DNA of 62,580 bases. Origin: Nemertoderma westbladi (taxonomy: Eukaryota > Xenacoelomorpha > Nemertodermatida > Nemertodermatidae). The translations under genes were made by a program, and so were the position numbers. Where the stretch lies: the NCBI GenBank assembly GCA_032718475.1, contig JAUCBJ010008004.1, positions 1-62,580 on the forward strand, read 5' to 3'. Shown here in pieces: positions 8,498-19,481 of this stretch (the stretch's first letter is position 1; each line of letters starts with the position of its first letter). Below the pieces are notes generated by a model that saw nothing but the letters and a program-made list of their open reading frames with translations, was not told the origin of the DNA and did no database searches.

Positions 8498-9879
8498 GTG
8501 ATGATTTCGAAGTAACGACGGCCATCGATGATCCTTTAGAGGAACTTCTTGAGATTGAAAGGAACCTCCCGAAGAAATCTCAGACGGAGATTCGACAACT
8601 AGAAGCAACAGATGCTGTAGTTTGCATACAACCTTCTGAAACATACCAACCTATTGATCCAGACGATTATGACTATAGTGTGGGAGGAAGCGCTCGACCC
8701 ATTGGCGATCTTATATATGAGCGAGTGTGGTACCCTGCTAATACGATGTGTGGTAAATGTGGCGTCGCTGGACATCATTCGACAAAGTGCAGTGGAAAGC
8801 ACATTACTACAACTCAACTAATCTGTGGATGGTGTGGAGATCAAGGGTCCCATACATTTTATACTTGCTGGAGATTTATGGCTCAATGCACCTACTGCAA
8901 TATAAAGGGACATCGAGCATCTGAATGCCAACTGAGAGACATACCTTACGAACACGAATCTGTAAAACTCGTGCGAAAACTATTTGATGATTGGGAAGAT
9001 TTGGCTGACGAACATGTAGCAGCGCAAAGAAGACGGTTCCCGATGAGAGCGCATTTTGGATTTTGGGCGGTAAATCCTCAAACGATGATGTCGGAAGGAT
9101 ATATCTCCGCTATGCCACAATACGACGAACTCATCGAGGTAGTTGATATTTTGCCTCATGATAGTGGATTCCGAGTTGTGCGCGAATATTTGTTACAGAT
9201 ACACCCTGACAATAAGAATACATGGAACTTCCAGAAAGTTGTTAATCGTATCACCTATGGTGAATTTGATCGGTTCCGAATGGAAAAGCGGAACAAGGAA
9301 GCTTGGTTAACCGTCACATGGGCGTACCGAGCCGCGTTCTACCATAAACGTATACGAGCGAGCGTATTCGAGGAAGAGGAGGTCCTAGAGGCGACCAACA
9401 TACCAGCTACTCCGGTCGCGCCGTCTGCACGTCACCCTCGGGAGGACGGACAGGGTAGGATCATACGGGTCCAGAAAGTGGGCCAACAGTTAAAGAAAAC
9501 TATCAACGTTGAAGAATGAAGGGGATACGAACCGACTATTCGAATTACTCGGGTTACGGTTTCGCTTCCCAGAGAACCGCAAGGAGGATCGGGACATATA
9601 CCAGCTGATCAAAAGGGGGCGCAAGCTTCTATTGGGTCTGCGTCGTCCGCTTTCCGTGCGTTCCCAGACGTTTTACCAGCGGTAGATACAACAGATCGGT
9701 CACGAGCGATTGGACGAGGATTTGGGATGACTAAGAGACGAATATGTGAGGAAACGGTCGTACCGTCTCTCAACGTCCAAAGTAAACCAGTGGCTCGCCC
9801 CACAAGTCGAACATTACGAACTAAATCGCCGATACGCAGTTTTCGAGGACGCGGCAGGGCTCGATCCGCTAAGCGTTAA
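8446..9879 (+). pseudogene. Gag/nucleocapsid-like protein with three CCHC zinc knuckles, in-frame TGA
   Basis: The open frame starts at a GTG (8446), with no ATG at its beginning, and runs to TGA at 9517-9519. It then stays open in the same frame to TAA at 9877-9879. Three knuckles are visible, numbered from 8446: C102-C105-H110-C115, C127-C130-H136-C141 (one residue longer before His) and C148-C151-H156-C161. The 120 residues beyond the TGA end in an Arg/Gly-rich tail (RSFRGRGRARSAKR), as expected for a nucleic-acid-binding Gag end. The frame lies 3' of Pol, not 5' where BEL/Pao Gag normally sits. It could be a third ORF of this element or the Gag of a neighbouring copy. The TGA and the lack of a start suggest decay. 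Confidence 0.7.
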
Positions 9880-9900
9880 AACGGGAAGGAAGGAGTGGAC

Positions 9901-9921
9901 GGAAGACTCGTGAGCCTTTCT
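9901..9921 (+). repeat. GRLVSLS motif copy 4
   Basis: GGAAGACTCGTGAGCCTTTC followed by T, 22 bases after the stop of the zinc-knuckle frame and in the same frame (GRLVSLS). The stem is kept by a G-T wobble. Confidence 0.7.
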
Positions 9922-10611
9922 TATGAATTGTTTGTCTTATGAATTGTTTGTTTATGTATTGTTTATGTAAATTGAATTGTTTAGGTAATTTGTATTGTTT
10001 AAATTTGTTTTGCTCTAAGTTTATGCAATTTACATTGTTCTAAATTTATGTATTTGTATTGTTCCAATTTTGAAATTTAGAAAGTTTTATATTTAGAAGG
10101 AACTTATATTTGAAAGATTTATATTTGAAAGATTTATATTTCATATTTGAGATGTAAAAGGAGTTTATATTGTTCTAAACTTATGCAGTATTATTCTAAA
10201 CTTACGCAATTTAGTAAGATCTATATTTAGAAAGTGCTATATTTGTAGTCATTCCAAACTTACGCAATTTATTGTTTCGAATATTATGCAATTTATATTT
10301 TATAAAGAAGCAGTATTTGTATTCACAGTAAATAGAAGGCAAGAGCAGACGGAAGACTTGTGAGCCTTTCTTGTGATTTATTTGAAATTATCCGAACTTA
10401 TGCAATTTGTTTTATATTTAAGTAGTATTAGTATTTGTGATTGTTTGAATTTATGCAATATTTGAGATGCAATAGATTTATTTTGGTGAATTTAATTTAG
10501 ATTTATATTGTACTTACTTAATAAAGCCTTAAATACGTAAAGTTTGAATTTGTAATTATTTTTGTATCGAATTATTATGTAGAGGTATTATCGTTGAGAT
10601 TTAATTTGTAA
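9922..10611. other. AT-rich degenerate repeats
   Basis: Irregular recurrences of TTATGCAATTT, TGTATTGTTTA and TATTTGAAAGATTTA. I see no ORF. GRLVSLS copy 5 lies inside at 10351-10371. Confidence 0.5.
10351..10371 (+). repeat. GRLVSLS motif copy 5 (noncoding context)
   Basis: GGAAGACTTGTGAGCCTTTC followed by T, in AT-rich DNA with no surrounding ORF. It differs from copy 4 by one base. Confidence 0.7.
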
Positions 10612-10743
10612 ATATGTAAGTACGTCCCAAGTATTCTATAATTTGATTTATTATTGGTGAAAACCGTATATTTTATGATATGTAAGTATGTCCCAAGTAT
10701 TCTATAATTTGATTTATTATTGGTGAAAACCGTATATTTTATG
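10612..10743. repeat. 66-bp tandem duplication
   Basis: Two 66-bp copies that differ at one position (AAGTACGTCCC versus AAGTATGTCCC). No coding content. Confidence 0.9.
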
Positions 10744-10900
10744 CACGATAATATCCTGTTTTCATGGAGCGGTATAGAATTATATTCTCTAAATGCCGTG
10801 GATTTTCAAAATTTTATTTTATTCGAATTAACTTTGCTAAAGATTACATTGAGTCCTCATTTGTATTTACTATATCTATTTGTACGATGATTATTCAAGT

Positions 10901-10975
10901 GGTTCAGTAGCTCAGTCGGTAGAGCGTTGGAAATTATATGTAGTAGGTATTGAGTTCGAATCCTTGTAGGTGCGA
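10901..10975 (+). pseudogene. tRNA-like sequence (A box and B box present, cloverleaf degenerate)
   Basis: TAGCTCAGTCGGTAGAGC is a good D-arm/A-box and GAGTTCGAATCC a good B-box, about 30 bases apart. The anticodon stem does not pair, the T stem has mismatches and the acceptor ends do not match. This is better read as a tRNA relic or SINE head than as a working tRNA. Confidence 0.5.
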
Positions 10976-11218
10976 ATTATTTTTTGTACAGAATTTCAAC
11001 TCATTTAAATTGACCGCTACAAATTAAATTGCATTTGTCTGTACCTAGATTAACCAATGGGACTGTAGTTATTAGATTGTAACCAATGTCGTGCAAGTTA
11101 TATATTCGCTGGACCAATAGTTATCTTTAAAAACCTGTTAGAACCTATAGAACAATCGAGAATTTTCTCGATTGATTGCAGCACAAATTTGCTATATAAA
11201 GGTGTGATTTGTTCATTA

Positions 11219-12824
11219 CAGTACCGCTTTCAAATAACGTCGTATTGGTTCCTAATAGGATCCTATTAGGATCCAAGTCACTGATTCACTACTATTGGAG
11301 TTAGGATTTAATTGGAAATGAAATTTAGCCCAAATTCCAGACTTGGAGGCACTTAGAATTTGACTTGGATTTCATTAGGAATTTACTTGGAAATCGGCGC
11401 TTACTTTGATGTCTGAAGGTGGAATGACTCAGACTATGCTTGTGCTGGTCTACTTCTTCTCTATCCTGTCAATCATTAAGTTGTATAGAATGGACTAGAC
11501 TCAGCCTAAAGTTTGCGTAGTGTTCAGTTCATTACATTGAGGTATGGATATCAATGGAAAATTACACTCCTCCTACTGTACCTTGTATTGCCAGCCTCTG
11601 ACGTAAATAATAATTATTTGAAATATAAACTCTAATAGATGAAATCCACACACATCCGCACATAGTTAACGTGTCCGTGGGCTGGTGGGCTCTGGAATAA
11701 TTTGAAATCGTATTGAACTTACAAATAAATTTAGGATCACACACTGTATTTATTACTATTCAACATATTTTGAGTAACAAAGAGTAAAACACAATGTTTG
11801 TGTAATTATTAATAGAATAAATATTAGTTTATTTTCATTTATTAGTTTAATTAACAATTAGACAGGGGCTAAAACTGGGCGACTAATTAAATGTATGTTA
11901 TCCACGGGAAATTCCTATACACATTGACATTCTGCTTACTATATACAAACACTGCTTGCTGTAAGAGGAGTACAGGGGTAGATAATTGGGTGTTCAATTA
12001 TTATTATAGTCTTAAAAATAAATATATTAGCAGCCCACTTACTGCCTAACACGCTGTATCTCATTGTGTAGTTAAATATCCGTTCGGCCAATAGTAAGTC
12101 ATTGATTAGTCCCCAAGGAGGGCTAGGGACTAGCCCCCGTATAGTTCCGTATTTAAACATAACACCCACAAAGCACATTACACTCTCCAAGCAGATTCCG
12201 CAACATGTCACAACCCGTATCGCTACCACTACGACAAATAAATGACATAACATCCTACAGGCATTAACAGAGTTTAGTGGTTTGTAACAAACTTAACCTC
12301 TTGGCATATTCATATTAATATTAATTATAAATTATATTTATTATACCATGGAAATGGTAAAATTGCCAGATCTAAAAAGTTCGCACAATAATTTAAATAA
12401 AATTATTAAAAGTTTGACGTCCGAATATAATCAGATTACGCTTTAGCAGCCCAACTACTTGTTGAGGCTCACTCAACGTGTTGGCGGGCCTATTTTACAC
12501 AAGCGGCGATCCTTTACCGTATGGTCAGTTAATGTGTCCAGATGTTGAGTTAAAGCCAGTAGTGTAAAACTTTGTAGCCTATGGGGAGTATTGTTGTAAG
12601 ATAAGTCAGGGGAAGGGAAATACAACTCAACCACTAGACAAAGCGGCTCTCTTTACTACTTTCAGCTATCCCGGGAGGTTGATTGACAGACACCTCTAGC
12701 TTTGATATTTAGCCGCTCTAGGTAGACTTACATTAGGCAAATTCCAAGTGATTTCCTAAAGGCTATTTATTTCCTATTAGGTTCCTATTAGGATCCAATA
12801 GGACGTTATTTGAAAGCGTTACTG
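11219..12824. mobile_element. Non-autonomous Tc1/mariner-like element, 1.6 kb, TA target site
   Basis: The ends are inverted repeats: CAGTACCGCTTTCAAATAAC on the left, and the reverse complement of the right end reads CAGTAACGCTTTCAAATAAC. The similarity continues about 10 bases further, followed by related CTAATAGG-type motifs on both sides. TA flanks each end (11217-11218 and 12825-12826). The interior shows no transposase, and its short ORFs have no recognisable motif. Ends starting CAGT with a TA duplication fit Tc1/mariner, but other TA-inserting families are possible. Confidence 0.8.
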
Positions 12825-12826
12825 TA

Positions 12827-14269
12827 GTTATACCTTCTGTTAATCTGCTTTAGATTATCTTGATTAGTTATCTATTAGTTTCTTGTTACGTTTATGTATA
12901 TCCTTTTGTAATAAAAGTTAGAAATACTTGTTATATCAGCCTTTTTCCTGTCTGTTTTACTATGTTTCACCACGGTGAATGCCCCTAAAGAACAGGATGG
13001 CCGGCTAGACATCGGGCCGCAGCAGTGAACGGGAACATCGGGGAATGTGAACAGGAGACCGCCCACAATATCTATTCGAGTTATTCGCCCATCGCCTGAA
13101 GGTTAGACAGTGTTCGATGCTTCGCTACCTAAGTGTAAGACCTAAGATCGACGGTAGGAGTAGCGACACACTGTACGCCAAAATTTAAATTAAGAGCTGT
13201 ATTGTCCCAATTCTTGGAAAACCAGCAGAACCCCTTCATATTCCTACGGGAAGGAGAAAAGGAAAGTTAGACAGAGATACCCGTACGCAGATAGGACACA
13301 GGCACACCATTACCCGGCATGTACATTGATAGGGTGCAGCAAAACTGTACGCCTAACTCATTGTCAGGTATAGGTGCGTTGGTGGCTTGTCGGCAGTACA
13401 CGGTGTTTATTGCTTGCGTTGGAACTTGTAGGCCAGGAGAGGGTTGCTGTGTTTTCCCTGAATTGAGATTGTACCGTTCAGGCGGTAGGGCAGTTTATTG
13501 CTAGGCGCAAATAAATTAAGGCTATTAGGGATACTAACACCTACCGTGTCCCCGCCAACGTCCTGATAGGAAGTTACCCAGCCTACCTAGGTGACTAAAA
13601 TTCCAGATAAGAGCCAGGATAGCTATTTGTAACCGTACACCTACAGTAGTAAACTAACACATTTCTTCTTAGTATTAGGGACCTGGTAAATTAAATTGCC
13701 GAATTCTGGGTGTAGCATTAACCCTATGCCTGAATTTGAGTCCTGGAAATACACAAAAGGGGGAAGGAGCCTTGTCATTTGTAAGTATTGGACCTACAAG
13801 TTACCAAAATATTAGAATATTTGTAAAATAAACGCCGGAGCCAGTAAATGAGAGTATATGAAGGATAAAAATCAATTTTGACCTATGAAATAAAACACAC
13901 GCGCGTTTAGGAATTATTTACACCTCAAAATATATAAAATAATTTGTTCACACTGCGGATTTTCCCGCTAGTTATATTTGTAGCTAGCGCTTTTTCATCA
14001 TATAAATCACACCGCGGCAAAGTATACGAGCACCCTTAGTCCGTCAGTGAGTCAGCCCGATTTTAGGATTCGCTGCGCGGGATTTTGTTTTATCGAAGTT
14101 TGTCCGTTCGTAGACTGTTTTCTGCCTCACCGGTTATAAGAGACCGATACTGCAATAGGTTCGCTTACTTGGAGTTTACTGTTTTGGTGAGAAGGTCGGA
14201 TTTGTGCTTTGATTCACAGACTCTATAGTATGATATTGCAGGATTCGTGTATTTGTTACTGTCTCTTCA
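12827..14269. other. Gene-free stretch
   Basis: No convincing ORF, RNA or repeat. It leads into the 30-bp minisatellite. Confidence 0.4.
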
Positions 14270-17200
14270 TTTAGTTTTACTAAATAAAATATAGTTCGCC
14301 TTAGTTGTACTAAATAAAATATAGTTCGCCTTAGTTTTACTAAATAAAATATAGTTCGCCTTAGTTGTACTAAATAAAATATAGTTCGCCTTAGTTGTAC
14401 TAAATAAAATATAGTTCGCCTTAGTTGTACTAAATAAAATATAGTTCGCCTTAGTTGTACTAAATAAAATATAGTTCGCCTTAGTTGTACTAAATAAAAT
14501 ATAGTTCGCCTTAGTTGTACTAAATAAAATATAGTTCGCCTTAGTTGTACTAAATAAAATATAGTTCGCCTTAGTTGTACTAAATAAAATATAGTTCGCC
14601 TTAGTTTTACTAAATAAAATATAGTTCGCCTTAGTTGTACTAAATAAAATATAGTTCGCCTTAGTTGTACTAAATAAAATATGGTTCGCCGTAGTTGTAC
14701 TAAATAAAATATAGTTCGCCTTAGTTTTACTAAATAAAATATAGTTCGCCTTAGTTTTACTAAATAAAATATAGTTCGCCTTAGTTTTACTAAATAAAAT
14801 ATAGTTCGCCTTAGTTTTACTAAATAAAATATAGTTCGCCTTAGTTGTAATAAATAAAATATAGTTCGCCTTAGTTTTACTAAATACAATATAGTTCGCC
14901 TTAGTTGTAATAAATAAAATATAGTTAGCCTTAGTTGTAATAAATATAATATAGTTCGCCTTAGTTTTACTAAATAAAATATAGTTCGCCTTAGTTTTAC
15001 TAAATAAAATATAGTTCGCCTTAGTTGTACTAAATAAAATATAGTTCGCCTTAGTTGTACTTAATAAAATATAGTTCGCCTTAGTTGTACTTAATAAAAT
15101 ATAGTTCGCCTTAGTTGTAATAAATAAATTATAGTTCGCCTTAGTTTTACTAAATAAAATATAGTTCGCCTTAGTTGTACTAAATAAAATATAGTTCGCC
15201 TTAGTTGTAGTAAATAAAATATAGTTCGCCTTAGTTGTACTAAATAAAATATAGTTCGCCGTAGTTGTACTAAATAAAATATAGTTCGCCTTAGTTGTAA
15301 TAAATAAAATATAGTTCGCCTTTGTTCTACTAAATAAAATATAGTTCGCCTTAGTTGTAATAAATAAAATATAGTTCGCCTTAGTTGTACTAAATAAAAT
15401 ATAGTTCGCCTTAGTTGTAATAAATAAAATATAGTTCGCCTTAGTTGTAATAAATAAAATATAGTTCGCCGTAGTTGTACTAAATAAAATATAGTTCGCC
15501 TTAGTTGTAATAAATAAAATATAGTTCGCCTTAGTTGTAATAAATAAAATATAGTTCGCCTTTGTTTTACTAAATAAAATATAGTTCGCCTTAGTTGTAC
15601 TAAATAAAATATAGTTCGGCTTAGTTGTACTAAATAAAATATAGTTCGCCTCAGTTGTACTAAATAAAATATAGTTCGCCTTAGTTGTACTAAATAAAAT
15701 ATAGTTCGCCTTAGTTGTACTAAATAAAATATAGTTCGCCTTAGTTGTAATAAATAAAATATAGTTCGCCTTAGTTTTACTAAATAAAATATAGTTCGCC
15801 TTAGTTGTACTAAATAAAATATAGTTCGGCTTAGTTGTACTAAATAAAATATAGTTTGCCTTAGTTGTACTAAATAAAATATAGTTCGCCTTAGTTGTAC
15901 TAAATAAAATATAGTTCGCCGTAGTTGTACTAAATAAAATATAGTTCGCCTTAGTTGTAATAAATAAAATATAGTTCGCCTTAGTTGTACTAAATAAAAT
16001 ATAGTTCGCCTTAGTTGTACTAAATAAAATATAGTTCGCCGTACTTGTACTAAATAAAATATAGTTCGCCTTAGTTGTAATAAATAAAATATAGTTCGCC
16101 TTAGTTGTACTAAATAAAATATAGTTCGCCTTTGTTCTACTAAATAAAATATAGTTCGCCTTAGTTGTAATAAATAAAATATAGTTCGCCTTAGTTGTAC
16201 TAAATAAAATATAGTTCGCCTTAGTTGTACTAAATAAAATATAGTTCGCCGTAGTTGTACTAAATAAAATATAGTTCGCCTTAGTTGTAATAAATAAAAT
16301 ATAGTTCGCCTTAGTTGTACTAAATAAAATATAGTTCGCCTTTGTTCTACTAAATAAAATATAGTTCGCCTTAGTTGTAATAAATAAAATATAGTTCGCC
16401 TTAGTTGTACTAAATAAAATATAGTTCGCCTTAGTTGTAATAAATAAAATATAGTTCGCCTTAGTTGTAATAAATAAAATATAGTTCGCCGTAGTTGTAC
16501 TAAATAAAATATAGTTCGCCTTAGTTGTAATAAATAAAATATAGTTCGCCTTAGTTGTAATAAATAAAATATAGTTCGCCTTAGTTTTACTAAACAAAAT
16601 ATAGTTCGCCTTAGTTGTACTAAATAAAATATAGTTCGGCTTAGTTGTACTAAATAAAATATAGTTCGCCTTAGTTGTACTAAATAAAATATAGTTCGCC
16701 TTAGTTGTACTAAATAAAATATAGTTCGCCTTAGTTGTACTAAATAAAATATAGTTCGCCTTAGTTGTAATAAATAAAATATAGTTCGCCTTAGTTTTAC
16801 TAAATAAAATATAGTTCGCCTTAGTTGTACTAAATAAAATATAGTTCGGCTTAGTTGTACTAAATAAAATATAGTTCGCCTTAGTTTTACTAAATAAAAT
16901 ATAGTTCGCCTTAGTTGTAATAAATAAAATATAGTTCGCCTTAGTTTTACTAAATAAAATATAGTTCGCCTTAGTTGTACTAAATAAAATATAGTTCGGC
17001 TTAGTTGTACTAAATAAAATATAGTTCGCCTTAGTTTTACTAAATAAAATATAGTTCGCCTTAGTTGTACTAAATAAAATATAGTTCGCCTTAGTTTTAC
17101 TAAATAAAATATAGTTCGCCTTAGTTGTAAAAAATAAAATATAGTTCGCCTTAGTTGTACTTAATAAAATATAGTTCGCCGTAGTAGTACTTAATAAAAT

Positions 17201-18888
17201 ATAGTTCGCCGTAGTTGTACTTAATAAAATATAGTTCGCCTTAGTTGTACTAAATAAAATATAGTTCGCCTTAGTTGTACTTAATAAAATATAGTTCGCC
17301 TTAGTTGCACTTAATAAAATATAGTTCGCCGTAGTAGTACTAAATAAAATATAGTTCGCCTTAGTTATACTAAATAAAATATAGTTCGCCTTAGTTGTAC
17401 TAAATAAAATATAGTTCGCCTTAGTTGTACTTAATAAAATATAGTTCGCCTTAGTTGTACTTAATAAAATATAGTTCGCCTTAGTTGTACTAAATAAAAT
17501 ATAGTTCGCCTTAGTTGTACTTAATAAAATATAGTTCGCCGTAGTTGTACTAAATAAAATATAGTTCGCCTTAGTTGTAATAAATAAAATATAGTTCGCC
17601 TTAGTTGTACTAAATAAAATATAGTTCGCCTTTGTTCTACTAAATAAAATATAGTTCGCCTTAGTTGTAATAAATAAAATATAGTTCGCCTTAGTTGTAC
17701 CAAATAAAATATAGTTCGCCTTAGTTGTAATAAATAAAATATAGTTCGCCTTAGTTGTAATAAATAAAATATAGTTCGCCGTAGTTGTACTAAATAAAAT
17801 ATAGTTCGCCTTAGTTGTAATAAATAAAATATAGTTCGCCTTAGTTGTAATAAATAAAATATAGTTCGCCTTAGTTTTACTAAACAAAATATAGTTCGCC
17901 TTAGTTGTACTAAATAAAATATAGTTCGGCTTAGTTGTACTAAATAAAATATAGTTCGCCTTAGTTGTACTAAATAAAATATAGTTCGCCTTAGTTGTAC
18001 TAAATAAAATATAGTTCGCCTTAGTTGTACTAAATAAAATATAGTTCGCCTTAGTTGTAATAAATAAAATATAGTTCGCCTTAGTTTTACTAAATAAAAT
18101 ATAGTTCGCCTTAGTTGTACTAAATAAAATATAGTTCGGCTTAGTTGTACTAAATAAAATATAGTTCGCCTTAGTTTTACTAAATAAAATATAGTTCGCC
18201 TTAGTTGTAATAAATAAAATATAGTTCGCCTTAGTTTTACTAAATAAAATATAGTTCGCCTTAGTTGTACTAAATAAAATATAGTTCGGCTTAGTTGTAC
18301 TAAATAAAATATAGTTCGCCTTAGTTTTACTAAATAAAATATAGTTCGCCTTAGTTGTACTAAATAAAATATAGTTCGCCTTAGTTTTACTAAATAAAAT
18401 ATAGTTCGCCTTAGTTGTAAAAAATAAAATATAGTTCGCCTTAGTTGTACTTAATAAAATATAGTTCGCCGTAGTAGTACTTAATAAAATATAGTTCGCC
18501 GTAGTTGTACTTAATAAAATATAGTTCGCCTTAGTTGTACTAAATAAAATATAGTTCGCCTTAGTTGTACTTAATAAAATATAGTTCGCCTTAGTTGCAC
18601 TTAATAAAATATAGTTCGCCGTAGCAGTACTAAATAAAATATAGTTCGCCTTAGTTATACTAAATAAAATATAGTTCGCCTTAGTTGTACTAAATAAAAT
18701 ATAGTTCGCCTTAGTTGTACTTAATAAAATATAGTTCGCCTTAGTTGTACTTAATAAAATATAGTTCGCCTTAGTTGTACTAAATAAAATATAGTTCGCC
18801 TTAGTTGTACTTAATAAAATATAGTTCGCCTTAGTTGTACTTAATAAAATATAGTTCGGCTTAGTTGTACTAAATAAAATATAGTTCA
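14270..18888. repeat. 30-bp minisatellite, about 154 copies
   Basis: The unit is TTAGTTGTACTAAATAAAAT followed by ATAGTTCGCC. Monomers differ by one or a few substitutions (TTAGTTTTAC, GTAGTTGTAC, TTTGTTCTAC, TTAATAAAAT) and I see no length change. Because 30 is a multiple of three, the minus strand is open for 1,542 codons as a ten-residue repeat (ANYILFSTTK), and a second minus frame is open over shorter parts. I treat these as consequences of the period, not genes. Confidence 0.97.
16231..18810. repeat. Higher-order duplication: two 1,290-bp blocks of 43 monomers
   Basis: Rare variant monomers recur exactly 1,290 bp apart: TAAACAAAAT at 16591 and 17881, TTTGTTCTAC at 16341 and 17631, AAAATAAAAT at 17131 and 18421, TTGCAC at 17305 and 18595. 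The blocks are 16231-17520 and 17521-18810 and differ at only a few positions, which suggests a recent duplication. Confidence 0.85.
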
Positions 18889-18976
18889 ACTTCAAAACAA
18901 CTTCAGTGTGAAAGCAAATCTACTGAGTTTCCAACTCTGAATATTTCAAATACTAAAGGGACGGTAGTGATAACCA

Positions 18977-18999
18977 CCCCCCCCCCCCCCCCCCCCCCC
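18977..18999. repeat. C homopolymer, 23 bp
   Basis: Uninterrupted run of C just after the 30-bp array. Length may be inexact in any assembly. Confidence 0.9.
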
Positions 19000-19206
19000 T
19001 CTCCTACCTATAGGGCCTATTCTATATGAATTGAGCAATAGAGTGTTATTACTTTTATCAACTCAGTTGAAATGGCAAGTGAAACAAAAAAAGAATTCAC
19101 GTAAATTAAAAAACAAAGATTAGTAGATTATATTTAAAAGATATTATCTCTCACTACTTTATATTATTAGAACTTTTGTTGGGCAAAGTTTTGCAAAGTA
19201 AGCAAT

Positions 19207-19270
19207 GACGTCCAGGTGGGATCGAACTGGTGACACCCAGGTTGCTCTAACCATTCTGCTAGCGGCTCAG
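19207..19270 (-). repeat. tRNA-derived SINE-like repeat, copy 1
   Basis: On the minus strand: GAGCCGCTAGCAGAATGG, TTAGAGC, then CAGTTCGATCCCACCTGG. The A- and B-box spacing is tRNA-like. It matches the copy at 22362-22434 across both boxes. Confidence 0.6.
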
Positions 19271-19414
19271 ATTCAATTCACTTTATACACTACTTTATAT
19301 GATAGACTATAAGTGTCAGGGAGAATCATTAATTACTTAATCAAACATCAACATAATCATTATTATCACAATAATTAATCATTGATTTCCCGCAAACTAA
19401 TTAGGAATTAGATT

Positions 19415-19481
19415 ACCCATGGAATACTAAATATAGATTGTATATTATGAATATAGAATGTATATTTAGTATTCCATGGGT
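19415..19481. repeat. Hairpin with 21-bp perfect arms
   Basis: ACCCATGGAATACTAAATAT plus A pairs exactly with 19461-19481 across a 25-base AT-rich loop. It may be a very small MITE. Confidence 0.75.

Larger units (their letters stand above)
2803..10371 (+). mobile_element. Body of a BEL/Pao-like retroelement (LTRs not identified)
   Basis: This span covers the Pol frame, its interrupted C-terminus, the zinc-knuckle frame downstream and the GRLASLS/GRLVSLS motif copies. Those copies occur from 3091 to 10371 and tie the segments together. I compared both flanks by eye for direct repeats and found no pair of LTRs, so the borders are those of the recognised parts only. The downstream zinc-knuckle frame may belong to a second, adjoining element. 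Confidence 0.6.

Noticed and set aside
2803-10371. LTR pair for the plus-strand BEL/Pao element
   Set aside because: No direct repeat of LTR length was found by eye between the 5' and 3' flanks. The 66-bp duplication at 10612 is local.
10901-10975. Functional tRNA gene
   Set aside because: Only the A and B boxes fit; anticodon and acceptor stems do not pair.
14267-18895. 1,542-codon minus-strand ORF as a gene for a repetitive structural protein
   Set aside because: It coincides almost exactly with the 30-bp array, whose period keeps frames open. There is no unique N- or C-terminal domain and no transcript evidence.
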